A stretch of 64,000 nt of DNA from Eublepharis macularius (taxonomy: Eukaryota; Chordata; Lepidosauria; Squamata; Eublepharidae). This document shows positions 44,701 through 56,800 of the stretch, one piece after another. Numbering within the stretch: the stretch's first letter is position 1; every line of letters starts with the position of its first letter. Location: positions 20,666,001 to 20,730,000 of the forward strand of contig NC_072801.1 in the NCBI RefSeq assembly GCF_028583425.1, given 5' to 3'. Below the pieces are notes generated by a model. It ran no database searches. It had not been told where the DNA came from and was given only the letters and a program-made list of their open reading frames with translations. Position numbers and translations under genes: made by a program.

Positions 44701-45859
44701 CAAGTTACCAGGCCAGGCCTAGCATCAGGAACAGAATCTATAAAATAACACCTTAAGACTGGCCTACCCGAATCATTGTTGTTTTGTTTTATCCCTCTTT
44801 TACTTTGAAGACCTCAGAAGAACATACATGGAATACTACAGACAATCCTCTAGCAGTTGTGAGAATTTCAGAATGTGTGCTGGTGTTGTCATTCACATAT
44901 GAGAATGAAGTGTGACATCACAGGGTTCTCTCAAGAGTCAAGACCACTTGCTCCCTTGAACCCACCTCTTAGCTAACATCTTTCTGACAGAGGCCGCGCT
45001 CTGAGGTGAGGTGGGTGGCAGCTAAAGGGCTCCCCTGGTGCCAAGTTTTAGATGCCTGGATAAAACCTTCTTTTATTCTCGCAGATATTTTGCTGAACTG
45101 TGTGTTTGTCTCTCACAGCTTTGCTTACTTGATAATTTCATAGCTACATCTCCCTTTTTAAAAATCTTCTCATTTGTTTTACTGCACTGTTTGTTTTTCT
45201 GCTTTGTTTTTACGGTGTAGATTGATATCCCCAGAATGTGATCTCCTGTTTTTATTTGGTGTTTTATTCTGATGGATATGGGATTTAATGACCCTGTCAT
45301 AAACTGCCTTAGATGTTTATCTAAACACAGAGCATAGTGGCGAAATATTGTAAATAAATATCATACTTTGTTTTCACCAGGACTGCTTTCTTGCCTGGTA
45401 TATTTGTAGCAATGCTATATTTTGTTTACTTGAATTTTTTTAGTCTAGTTGAAATAATAATCTGTGTATGTTTGACACCAGAGAACCATTTACAGTCAGA
45501 CCATCTCTAATTTTAGCTAACTTCACAAAACATTTCATTGTACCAAATCAGAAGTGTTTACAGTTGGCCAGTGCTTGGTATCAGTGATAAAAGGAGATCC
45601 TTTGTTTCCACAGGATTTTTACAACTCTGGTAATACGTGTGACCCCGTGTCCCATTTCTGCCTGAAGAAGTGTTCTGTTAGATACAGAAGCTTGCACTTG
45701 ACTTTTCTGCTAGAAATTGAGCTCCTGAAAGGTCAATTTCCCTTCTTTTTTTCTTGAAAAATTTGAATGCATGGAGTAGCCTTGAGGAAGTCTGTGCCTT
45801 GTAGATTATGGGTTTTGCTCAGCCATGAAATAGAAACAACAGTTGCCCACAGGAGGTCC
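41741..45859 (+). other. EEF2K intron 1, middle part
   Basis: Mostly unassigned. An A/T-rich retroposon tail lies near 42,990-43,230 and an old SINE/LINE tail near 45,200-45,360. No exon recognised. Confidence 0.4.
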
Positions 45860-46025
45860 TCCTCCCAATGTGTAGATAACTTGTGGAATTCCCTGCTGCA
45901 GGATGTAGTGATTACTGCTAGAACAAGGGGCTTTAAAAATGGAATTAGACAAATCCATGGAAGATGTTAGGCATGGCAGCTAAAGGGAAGCTTCAAGTCC
46001 AGGGGCGGTATATCTGCAAATGCTA
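45860..46025 (+). mobile_element. CR1/L2-group LINE 3' end relic
   Basis: Contains ttgtggaattccctgctgc, aggatgtagtgattactgc and ggctttaaaaatggaattag, parallel to 41,478 and 54,900. Confidence 0.55.
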
Positions 46026-46055
46026 GTTGCTGGGGGCAAAAATAAATCAGAAGTC

Positions 46056-46202
46056 CACTGGCACCAGAAATTCTAACAAAAATTTACTCAAGGTAAGTAA
46101 GATTTTGTGGAATTCAACCCACTGCATTTGACAGAGTGAATTGTCAGTCCACAAAAGTTTATGCTGAAATAAAATGTGCTAGTTTTTAAGAGGCCACTGG
46201 AC
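46056..46202. mobile_element. Penelope-like tail in fold-back form (diverged)
   Basis: Imperfect inverted pair: agtccactggcacc at the left mirrors ggccactggac at the right, with cataaacttt/agtttatgctg inside. Older than the copies at 19.3 and 33.3 kb. Confidence 0.6.
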
Positions 46203-46844
46203 ATTTGTTTGATTATATGCCATATCCTTTTAAAAGATATATGCAGTTTGCAAGCCAGGGTGGGGGGAGCAAACAGAGCTCTTCTGGTTGTTCTTGCTTC
46301 CTTCACAGTAAGGTGGAGCAGATGATGCAAACCACAAGTACAAGCTTGATAAATACAACGCGTTGTGATGCCTGGACCTGCCCTCCCGGTTAGGACTACT
46401 GTTGGTCTCCCAGGAAGGCACGGCCAGAATAGAAGGAAAGCAGTATTAAGAAATTAGCTGTAACTCCACCACGCATGGAAACTTGGACAAAAAGGCAGTT
46501 TGATCCAGCAATAAAAAGGGAAGGGGGATCTCATTTAATAGATGAGATGCAGACATGAAATACAGTAGTATTGGGTCTGATTTTTAAAAAGTTTGTGGAA
46601 TATAATATAAAACTTACTTTATCTGTTTGGATGATGTTCCCTTACCCTATGCTTTGTTTCAGTGTGTATTCAGATATCTTGCTCGTTTTCTGCAACCCTC
46701 TACTTTAAATAGGGATAAAAAAGAGGATGGATTTATGACAGGGAAAGATTGTTTTGATGGTATATTTATTATATATATATTTAAAAAACAGTATCTTTTA
46801 TTTAAAAAAATAGCTGTTTTGCAGAATGTAACAAATAATCTCTT

Positions 46845-47040
46845 ATTTACTTATTTGAGTTTGTTAAGATCCTGCTTTTCTGAGGAGGGCAAGATACATG
46901 GTTCCCCCCACCACACACACTTTATCCTCACAACAACCCTGTACATTAAGCAATGCTGAGAGGAGAGTGAAACTCTACCAAAGTCACCCAGTGAACTTTG
47001 TGGCCTTGCTGGGGATTTGACTGCAAATATCCTTAACCTA
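46845..47040 (-). mobile_element. Sauria-type SINE (diverged)
   Basis: - strand remnant with ttgttgtgaggataaagtg, cactgggtgactttgg and a caaatccccagc B-box-like segment. Confidence 0.65.
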
Positions 47041-47262
47041 AATAAACTGCATTTCAAAACAACAGGCCATCACTCAGTGTTAGAGCTACTGGGTTGGCAT
47101 GTGGAAGATTCCAAATTAGATCGCCAGGAAATCTGGTTCTGTTATCTGGTTCTGTAGGTCTGTCTATTCTATTTTTATTTCACCCTTTTGCCAGTGAGCT
47201 CAAGTTGACAGACATGATTCTTCTCCATTATTTACACCTAGGTTAGATAGGTAAGAAAGATG

Positions 47263-47439
47263 GGCCGTTTCCACACTACTCACCTTCATCCGGAACAAAA
47301 AAACACGGAAAATAGCATCTTCTCGCGCGAGTTTTGCACAACATAGCGCAAAACTTGTGCGAGAAGACGCTATCTTCCGCCTTTTTTTCCGCGACGTTCC
47401 GCAGCGTTCCGGATGAAGGTGAGTAGTGTGGAAACGGCC
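47263..47439. mobile_element. Palindromic miniature element, copy 4
   Basis: 177 bp, ends GGCCGTTTCCACACTACTC and GAGTAGTGTGGAAACGGCC. It shares the centre tctcgcgcgagttttgc with copy 1, but has different subterminal arms (accttcatccgga). Flanking triplets atg / att. It lies about 180 bases before the EEF2K start codon, within intron 1 or close to its acceptor. Confidence 0.85.
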
Positions 47440-47615
47440 ATTGACTGGCCTGTGGTCACCTATGGCTAAACTGGGATTTCTTTTAGCATTCACGCTCCCT
47501 CCCCCCGACTTTTAAATAAGAAACTCATTTTAATCCAGTCCTGTTTGCCAGGTCCCTCCATTCGTAATACTGGCTGATTCAACCGGCCCATGTACCAAGC
47601 AACTCTCCCACAAAC

Positions 47616-47861
47616 ATGGCAGACGAAGACCTCATCTTCCACATGGAATGCCTCGATAATGCCAAAGTAACAAAACCGACCCCTGGAAATTACCACGATG
47701 GCGACAGTGAGGAAGAAGATACATACTACATCTGCCCTATAACAGATGACCCCGTCTTGATCAAGACTGCAAATGACAAAGTCACCAACTACTACAGCAA
47801 TTTGGTCAAAAACGATCAATTTTCTTCCAGCTCTTCTCCTAGAAATTCTTTCCACTTCAAG
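47616..47861 (+). CDS. EEF2K: EEF2K exon 2 (start codon exon)
   Basis: 82 codons, [17 protein letters not shown] to NSFHFK. Acidic stretch [19 protein letters not shown] precedes the Ser-rich SSSSSPRNS; Ser78 lies just before the calmodulin segment. Upstream acceptors at 47,487 or 47,552 are both possible for the noncoding part. Confidence 0.95.
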
Positions 47862-50800
47862 GTAGGCCTTGGTCTCTTGTAAAGCTGTAGCTGATTTGCT
47901 TGAAGGGCAAGGCCAAAGCTTCCTTAACCTGCTTCATTTCTGATACCTTGTGTAGATGAAAATTACAGCTTCGGTGTGTGGTATTAGGACCTGGTCTGCC
48001 CCTTCATTTGACCTGAACCTTCAAACTGATTTTTGGACTTTACTCTGCTTGTGTTCTTGTGGTATGCAGGCTGGTGTTTGCAGAGGTAAACCCCGTGATA
48101 CTCAAAGCAGAGCTGTGCATTTGTGGCACATACTGTACTCATGGCAGTGAACAGCACAGACCTCCCATGTACTTATGATTGGGAGTAGACAAATTGCCCC
48201 TATTTTGTTTCTGTGCGTTGTCATTGTGTACCGTTTCAGTCTTCCTGTTTTCATAACTACTCTTGATGGCAATTTTTTGTTTTCGCATGAATTCTGTGCA
48301 GTGTATGTACTGTATACATGCAGTGTGCACCATTTGTACATACAATGGATAACACTGGTTTATCGACACACCAATATAGCTATTGAGGCACAAATGCATT
48401 TATTTTATTAAGGCTGCTAGCAAAAATCCTGGATTAGATATTGCCTGGTAAAGCTAAGTGCAGAATTAAAGCATTGTAGGGTATTGGAAGAATGTGATTC
48501 AACTGTGGGCCTTCTTTATATAAAATATTAAGAAAATCCTCAACCATCTGTATTTGGGTGGCGGTTTTAAACACAAGGTTGGCAAGACAGGAATTTTGGG
48601 CAGAAATTCAGTGGTGACGGTGAAGACCTAAGCGGGGACTAGAGTTTTTTCTCTCAGTTTAAGAGCTGAGACAGTATCTTTGCACCTGTGTACAGTATTT
48701 ATGATAATTCTTTAAGTGTCTTTGCATCAACATTCCACCGGCCAATTTCCCTCCTTTCCAGCTAACAGTTTCACTACCTTCTGGTGGAGTAGATAATAAC
48801 TTGTAAACTCTATAAATTGTGGGGGTGGGGGAGTCTAAAACTAATCACCTACTAGATTTTCTTAATATTATTAGGGGAGTGGATATTTTTGAAAAGTCCC
48901 CATTGTGTGGCTTTGACATGTTTTAGTTCAAATGTTCATTAGCTTTGGTGTAAACATGTCTTCTGTTTAATGTTTCTCATGTATGTCCTTTAGAATGGCA
49001 CGCCGCAACTTGCTAAGCATGGCTGTGTGGTTGACCGTAGCCGGGTAGGTCAAAACTGAATGCAATGATGTTTCTCAAAGATTCTCGTAGGGTTTTTTTT
49101 TAAATTACTTTAATTCCCAACATTTAAACCGAAGAGTTCAGACAGCAAAAATCAGCAAAGCACCATGCAGATTTGTATCAATTGTTTGATTCTCGCATGC
49201 CCAGTACTGCGCATCCCCATCATGTCATGCTTGTGGCGGTGGAACCTTTCCACTCACCACACATCCATGAAACCATGCAGAGAATGTGGTAGTTTGAAAT
49301 GTGCATCACTCTGTTCCCATAAGCTTCCATTTGCGTGGAATTTGTCAGCTGGGGGTGATGCTGGTTCTGGAGCAGTCTTGGGAGACAAAGATATGCACAC
49401 CCTTTCCCACAAACATCAGCCATGCTGCCTCTCTGCAGAGGAGTTGCTTGTCATGCCCGATGGTGAAGCCCATTCATTTCAATGGACATAGACGGGTGTT
49501 ACTCTGCTTAGAATAGAATACGTCTTGTTGGGGTTGACTAGTTGCATGGTGGGTCTTTCCTGCATAATTGACATAGAAGCATTTCCAGACATAGAGCTGA
49601 TTCTGTGATCAAGACATGTACTACCAGTCCTTCCTCTCCACCCCACCTCCCCAGCAAGATCTTTTGTTCAGTTATGTGAGAGCTATTCACGGAAAAAACA
49701 GTTTTTCTAAGTGAACAAGCCAGTAGATCAGCATGCTGGTTCCTGGATGTCTTGGAAAGACCTACAGACAGGGTATGGAGACCCAGCCTCCCCCTGTTAT
49801 TCAGTGGTGTTATGCTGCCTTGGAACATGGAGGTTCCATATAACCGTCACAATTCATGGCCGTTAATGAACACTGCTGTTCAGTAATCAGGAAAAAGATG
49901 ATCTCAGCACCAAAACCCAAAATTTTACCAAGCACCAGAAAATGATTTTGTTCTCTCTCTCTTTTGCCCAAGCCAGGGTTGAAAGCTTTCCCCTAGCAAC
50001 AGCATTTTTCTTGAAAGAAATGGCAGTTTCTCTGAAGTTGTAATATTCATCTGTATCCCTTATAGACTAACATCTGCTTTGGCTGCATGGGGACAGCTTT
50101 GGCATTTAGGGCTAACATGTTAAAAGAGGTTTTCTTTTTCGCATTCTTAATGCTGCGGTTGCTTGGATTGGCTTTCTAAATAAATGCATTAAGAGCATGC
50201 ATCAGCTTGATTTATAGTGCTTTGAAATTCATATAAGTACATGAAAAGGGCTGGTTACCAAATAAGGATGAAGACAAGGGAAGTCAGCAGATAATGAAAT
50301 TCCCTGGAGGAGAACCTGATAAACAGGGCCAAGTTAAGGTGAAAAGCTGTGATCCAATCCCCCAGAGTGCAATCTGACCTGAGATACAGCTATATTAAAG
50401 GGGAGGGCTAGTTGGGTTGGAGTACAGGGAGTGGGAGGTGTAATTCTTTCCATTTGCACCATTTCTCTTACTCAAGCCACCAAGTATCTTCCCTGCTCCA
50501 TCTGCCAGCAAAGAAATAGTCTTCTCTAAGGGCATAGCCACCTGGGGTAGTTGCAGTCAGGAGAAATGATACTGGAGCATAGGTAAAAATCACTTCCTCC
50601 CAGCCACAGTTCTGATCCACAGTTACTTTTTCAAGACTAAACAACATGTCAGCTAGTTTAGGGCTTAAGCCAAAATCCCCTGTGGCTTTTTTGGCCCTTG
50701 AAAAGGCACAGGGTAGTGGTAGGGAGTACCTAAACCTGCCACACTACGGGTACTTGCAGCATTTTAAAATTGTTTAAAATGGTGGAAACATCTATGGATC

Positions 50801-53800
50801 GGACCTGTGAACACTGTCACATCTAGTTTGGCTCTTAGAAGTGGGATGAAAAATACATCAGGATGATTGCTAGTTGCCTGGGTGGGCATTTTTTAAATAA
50901 CTTGGTAGCTTTTTTTACTTCTGCAGGAAGCTTGGAAACATGCAATTGAGAAAGCAAAGCACATGCCTGACCCTTGGGCAGAATTTCATCTTGAGGACAT
51001 TGAAACAGAACATGCCACCCGGTACAGGTCTGTACCCCTTTCTGAATCCAATATTGGTGTTGGGTGCACTCCCCTGGCTTTATGGGTACTTATTTTTTTA
51101 AAGCAAAAAACAGGTACATCTGCTGATTTATTTACTTCATTTATACCCCACTTTGTCCCCAATGGGAACGCAGAGTGGCTTATATCAGGGCTCATTTTGA
51201 AGGGAAACGCTCAGGAACGCAGTTCCAGCAGTTCTCCAAAAAAGTCACATGTCAGGTGGCCCTGCCCACCTGATTTTTGGCCCTTTTGGGCCCATTTTGG
51301 CCTGGATTGGGTCCAAAATGGCCACGATTGGGCCTAAAACAGCCAGGATTGGTCCCAAAATGGCCAGGATTGGGCCTCTTACGTGTGGTGGATCACTCTC
51401 CCGCTCAGCAGCAGCCCAATCCTGACCATTTTGGGCCCCTTTTCAGCCATTTTTAGCCCCTTTTGGCCATTGTGGGCCCAATTTCGGCCCTGAATGGCCA
51501 GGATTGGGTCCAAAACAGCCAGGACAGGTGAGGTCAGTGGGTGTGGCATATGCAAATCAGTTATGCTAATGACACACTTCCGGTGATGGCAAGGGGTGTG
51601 GCATATGCTAATGAGTTATGCTAATGAGTTCCTGCCGCTCTTTTTCTACGAAATGACCCCTGGCTTATATCATTCTCCTTTCCTCTGTTTCCCCCTCCCA
51701 ACAGTCCTTTGAGGTAGGTTGGGCTGAGCATGTGTGAACCCAAGGTCACTTGGCAAGCTTCCGTGGCTGAGTAGGGATTCAAACCCATGTCTCCCAGATC
51801 CTAGACTGACACTCTAGAGGCAGAGTAATAGTAGCGAGAGGTTTTCTAAGGAAGGGTCTGGCTTCCCATCAAACTGAGATTTGCTTTGGAAAAAGCATAA
51901 TTATCATGTTGCTGCTGGAGCATTTGACAGTGCGGCTAATTCGCTTTGAGGTCATAGTGGGCCTGAACAGATCTGGGGACCAGGGCCTTATTGGTGTGGC
52001 CCCTCTCTCTCACCATACATCAGTGTCATGAGAGTCTCTGAAGTCTGCTGTCTTCTTGCATTGCTGGTATAAAGTGAGGAGCCTCAGGCCTTGAGGGGCA
52101 GGACCCACATTCCCCACTCCAGTAGCTTCCTTCCTGAAAGTGGAGACAAGGGAATTGATGAGGGGAGGAGCTGCAGAGAGTGTCTCTCCCCCATGACCTC
52201 TCACAGTATCCTGGGAAGGACTTGGTGCTGCGACGTTTCCCACGCCATCAGTGTGACATAGGCAAGGGTATCTTAGTTGTTTGGAGGTGACTGAATTGCT
52301 ATGCAGTTGAGAGTTAAGGGGAAACATGGGAGAGCTTAGAACTGACATTCTGAAATTTCTGAGCGACTTGTACTAAATTTAACTTCCAGTATTGCCTATG
52401 GGCCAGATGCTTTATGGGTCAGAGAGAAAGATCTTTTAAGCCTGGCAGGATATGATCTGTGTAACTCATGCCAGGTAGCACCCTCTCTGCTGTGTTTTAC
52501 ACTTCAACATTTCTGGACAGTCTTCAAGGGTGGCTGCACATAAAAACACGTTGCGGTAGGAGTAGGCACACTTTTCTCTGAACCTCGCTTATTCTTATTA
52601 TCTAGCATATGTCATCCATTTTTCCCCTTCTGTTATCTCTTCCATCTATCCATCTATTGTTGGTTCTCGAAATATTTGCATTTTGATTATTTAGGCTGTG
52701 GTGATAAATGTGCTTATTGCAGAATTCATGTGCTCTAACCCAATAAGGAAGAACATGCCTTAAAATATTTTTTTTAATTTAGAAGCTATAAATAGTGTAG
52801 CTGCTTGGTAACACACTGTGCCGTTCTTAAAATAGCTTTTTTTTTCCTCTGGTGTGTGCTGGACTATGTATGCCTAGAATGTAAACCTTTCACTCTCCAG
52901 CGTACGTGCTGAGCGCTAATGCTCGGGTATGATCCTGAAGTGCAGACATGACCTTTGCTCCCTCCTATGTGCTGTGTACACAGAAAGGAAGTGTGTGTTC
53001 AGCGTTTGTGATATTTGAGAGAGAAAAAAAGAGGAAAGCCTCCAAACATCATCCAAGGGCTGCCGGCCGCCATGGCAAAACATCCAACAGGGCTGATGGC
53101 CATAGGTTAGGGTGTCCCCTGCCACTCACTCCATAGCGGGGGGTTGTATATTCCGGTGACCCATCTCACAAGCTGCTTCGGTCTGATACTTGAAAAGCAA
53201 GAGCAGTGTAATAAATATCTGGATGCCGCAGAGGGGGTCATATGTTGCCGGAAAGGGCCACTGTCCATAGAATCATAGAGTTGGAAGGTGCCATACAGGC
53301 CATCTAGTCCAACCCCCTGCCCAGTGCAGGATCAGCCTAAAGCATCTCTGACAAGTATTCATCCAGCCTCTTCTTGAAAACTGTCAGTGAGGGGGAGCTC
53401 ACCACCTCCCTAGGCAGCTGATTCCACTTTTGAACTACTCTGACCGTGAAAAAGTTCTTCCTAATATCCAGCCGGTACCTTTGTGCATGTAATTTAAGCC
53501 CATTGTTTCGGGTCCTACCCTCTGCTGCCAACTGGAACAGCTCCCTGCCCTCCTCCAAATGACAGCCTTTCAAATACTTAAAGAGAGCAGTCATGTCCCC
53601 CCTCAATCTCCTCTTCTCCAAACTAAACATTCCCAAGGCTCTCAGCCTTTCCTCGTAGGGCTCAGTCTCCAGACCCCTGATCATCCTCGTCGCTCTCCTC
53701 TGCACCCTCTCGATTTTGTCCACATCCTTTTTGAAGCGAGGCCTCCAGAACAGCACACAATACTTCAGGTGTGGCCTGTCCAAGGCAGGATAGGGAGGGG

Positions 53801-56800
53801 CTATGACCTCCTGCGGTTTTGACGCTATGGCCCCTTTGATACAACCCAGAATTGAATTGGCCTTTTTTGCCACCGCATCACACTGACTGCTCATATTTAG
53901 TTTACAGTCCACTCTTACCTCAAGATCTCTTTCACATATACTACTGCCCAGAAGTGTGTCCCCCATCCCTCCCTCTGCTGATTTCTTCAAGGGTGGGATG
54001 TGCATCCTACTGAAAGCAGTGGGCGGTGTCTACATTTTGGTGCACATCCCACTGAAAGCAGTAGAGGGCATCCCCAGATGGTTGGGTGTAGGGCTCAGTC
54101 CAGTCCTCAGCATGGTACAAATAGGGGGGGAAAGATCCAGACCGATTAACTCGAGCTGGGTTGAGCAAGAGTGTTCAGACCACACCTGCTTGGGAAAGGA
54201 TGGAGTGGGGAGGGAAACTAGCTCGTTTAACTTGGGAGGAATCGAGATGGACGTTGGCAAGTAGCTTTGGCAACCCACAGCAACCCCTCAGAGACCTAAT
54301 GACTCTGCTTAAGCAGTTAATGTATTCCCCTGAATCCATCCTCGTTCAAGAGCCATGATCTGTGAAATGAATTCCCTTGTGCCGCTAAACCATTGGGCAT
54401 GTACTTTTCGTTTGGCAGGTACAACGCTGTTACTGGGGAGTGGGTCGAGGATGAGGTTCTGATCAAAATGGCTTCGCAGGTGAGCGGAGAGTCTGGTGTT
54501 TTCCTAATAACACGTAGCTCTGCCATGAGTTGTTTTTTGAAGCTCTGCAGAGAGTTCATTGCATTGTGGGAAAGTTGCATGCATCTGGGAGAATTTATTT
54601 CCACAAAACATGGAGGAAGTGCAGATTTTTTTCCCCCCAACATCAGTCAAGCTTCTTGGAAGTTCATTATATTTCTGTTTCTTTTCTAGCCTTTTGGCCG
54701 TGGTGCAATGCGGGAATGCTTCCGGACGTAAGTGAATTTCTTGTAGGGTTGCTTGGTTTTAGGTTGTTGTGGGGCAGGGGATCCTTTTAAGCCGAAAGCT
54801 CCGTCTGTTTTCACACAGCATGACACCTTGCACATTGGGGAGGAAGAAGAAATCTGAGAAGTAATGGTACAAATTATTTCTTCTCTCTGTACTCTCTTCA
54901 TATTCAGAATTCATTGCCACAGAACGTGCTGATGGCTGCTAGCTTAGATGGCTTTTAAAGGAGATTCTACAGGTTTGTAGAAGGTCTATCAACAGCTGGC
55001 AGTCATGATGGCTAAATGGAACCTCCAGGTTCAGAGGCAGTGTACCTTTGAATGCCAGTTGCTGCCTTCCTCCCTTGTAGGTAGGCATGTTAGCAATATT
55101 GCTTGTACTGGGGGAGAAACAGAATGCTGGATTAGATGAACTTGGGCCTCATCCAACAGGTATAGTTTTACAAAAGAAATGGGTGTTACAAAAGAAATAG
55201 GCGTGGTGGTGTTTAAATACACCATGAGATTCTGGCATGGAAGTAGCCTTGGTTGTGCAATCCCTGTAAGGTCATCATAATGTGACAAATGTGAGCATTC
55301 CCACAGGCACATGTGCTACTAAGAAACGGCCTGCTGCACCTTCCCAGCCCCAGTACATGTAACAATCGATTACCGGATATGCTTTTACCATTGGGCACTG
55401 TGCAAGAGACCTTCTGAGTGGATCATGGCCGTAGGAAAGAACTGTCAGTCTCCTATATCTCTGCATGTAATGGCATTTTATATATTTATATATATTTGTG
55501 CTAGAATCACTCCCTACCTCACTCCATTACCCAGTTTCCAGGTTGATTTGCAAAATCCACCAGTCTTTACCTGATCAGCCTACTGGGCTGGGCTAGCTTT
55601 GCTCCCAGCAGCAAGAAAAAGCTACAGTATGGTGAGTGGTGACACAGCTTGGTAGCAGCAAAGGTGTGACCGAGCACCATTAATGCTGCACCTCTGGTCT
55701 TCCCAAGTACAGCGCCTGGTTTCTGCATCATGTCTATTTCCGTGTGATTTCTCTCTCGTTGCAGGAAAAAGCTGTCCAATTTTTTGCACACACAGAACTG
55801 GAAAGGTGCCTTTAACTATGTGGCCAAGCGGTACATTGAGACGGTCAACAGGGACGTCTATTTTGAGGACGTGCGGCTCCAGATGGAGGCAAAGCTGTGG
55901 GGGGAAGAGTACAACCGACATAAGCCGCCCAAACAGGTACCTTGCTCAAGCCAGCAAGCAGAAGTGAGAGAAAACATTCCCCGGGGGAGACTGAATCTGT
56001 CCGGAGAGTTTTAAAAGCCACTCTGGTGAAACTGAGCTATTATACTCTTTTAAAGCAGGGCTTCAGAAGAGGACCTCAGCCAGTGAGATGGATAAGAGCT
56101 GATCTGTGCAGTTGTGCAGCTCCCATGAATTTCAGCTTGCACGGGTGATATTTTTGGCAGACTGGATCCCAAGAGTAGAATGTAGCCCGTAGTGCTGGAG
56201 AAACAATTGCCCCCTTTTTGCCTACCCTTATAAACAGAAACCTGAGTTGTTTGCAAGTGAATTCAGCGTGCTGTATCATCCTGCCAAAATGGCTTGCGGG
56301 TCCATGCTCATTCTGCACCTGTTTAAAGAAACCGCTCCTTAAAACTGTTTGCTTTTATCAAGAGACTTTGCTTGGCAGGAGTTTGTCTAACCCGCTCCCC
56401 GTTGTGTTTGATCGGGCTGTGCCATTTGTCAAAAATGTCTCACTTTCTTCCCCAGGTGGACATAGTCCAGACCTGCATTATCGAAATGAAGAACCGGCCA
56501 GGCAAACCCCTGTTTCACCTGGAGCATTACATCGAGGGCAAATACATCAAATACAACTCAAACTCAGGGTTTGTACGAGACGACAACATTCGCCTCACCC
56601 CACAGGTAAGGCTTCCTTGGGCACAAGTTTGCAGCTCCACTTGAACCTACCTGCCACTTAAGATTGGCCTCTGCTGCCTGCACCTGAATATATATACCGC
56701 CCAGAGCCCCTGGGGATGGGCGGTATATAAATTGAAATAAATAAATAAATAAATAAATAATCAGTGAGCCTGTGCAGTTCAGGGATTTTCTCACTGGTCA

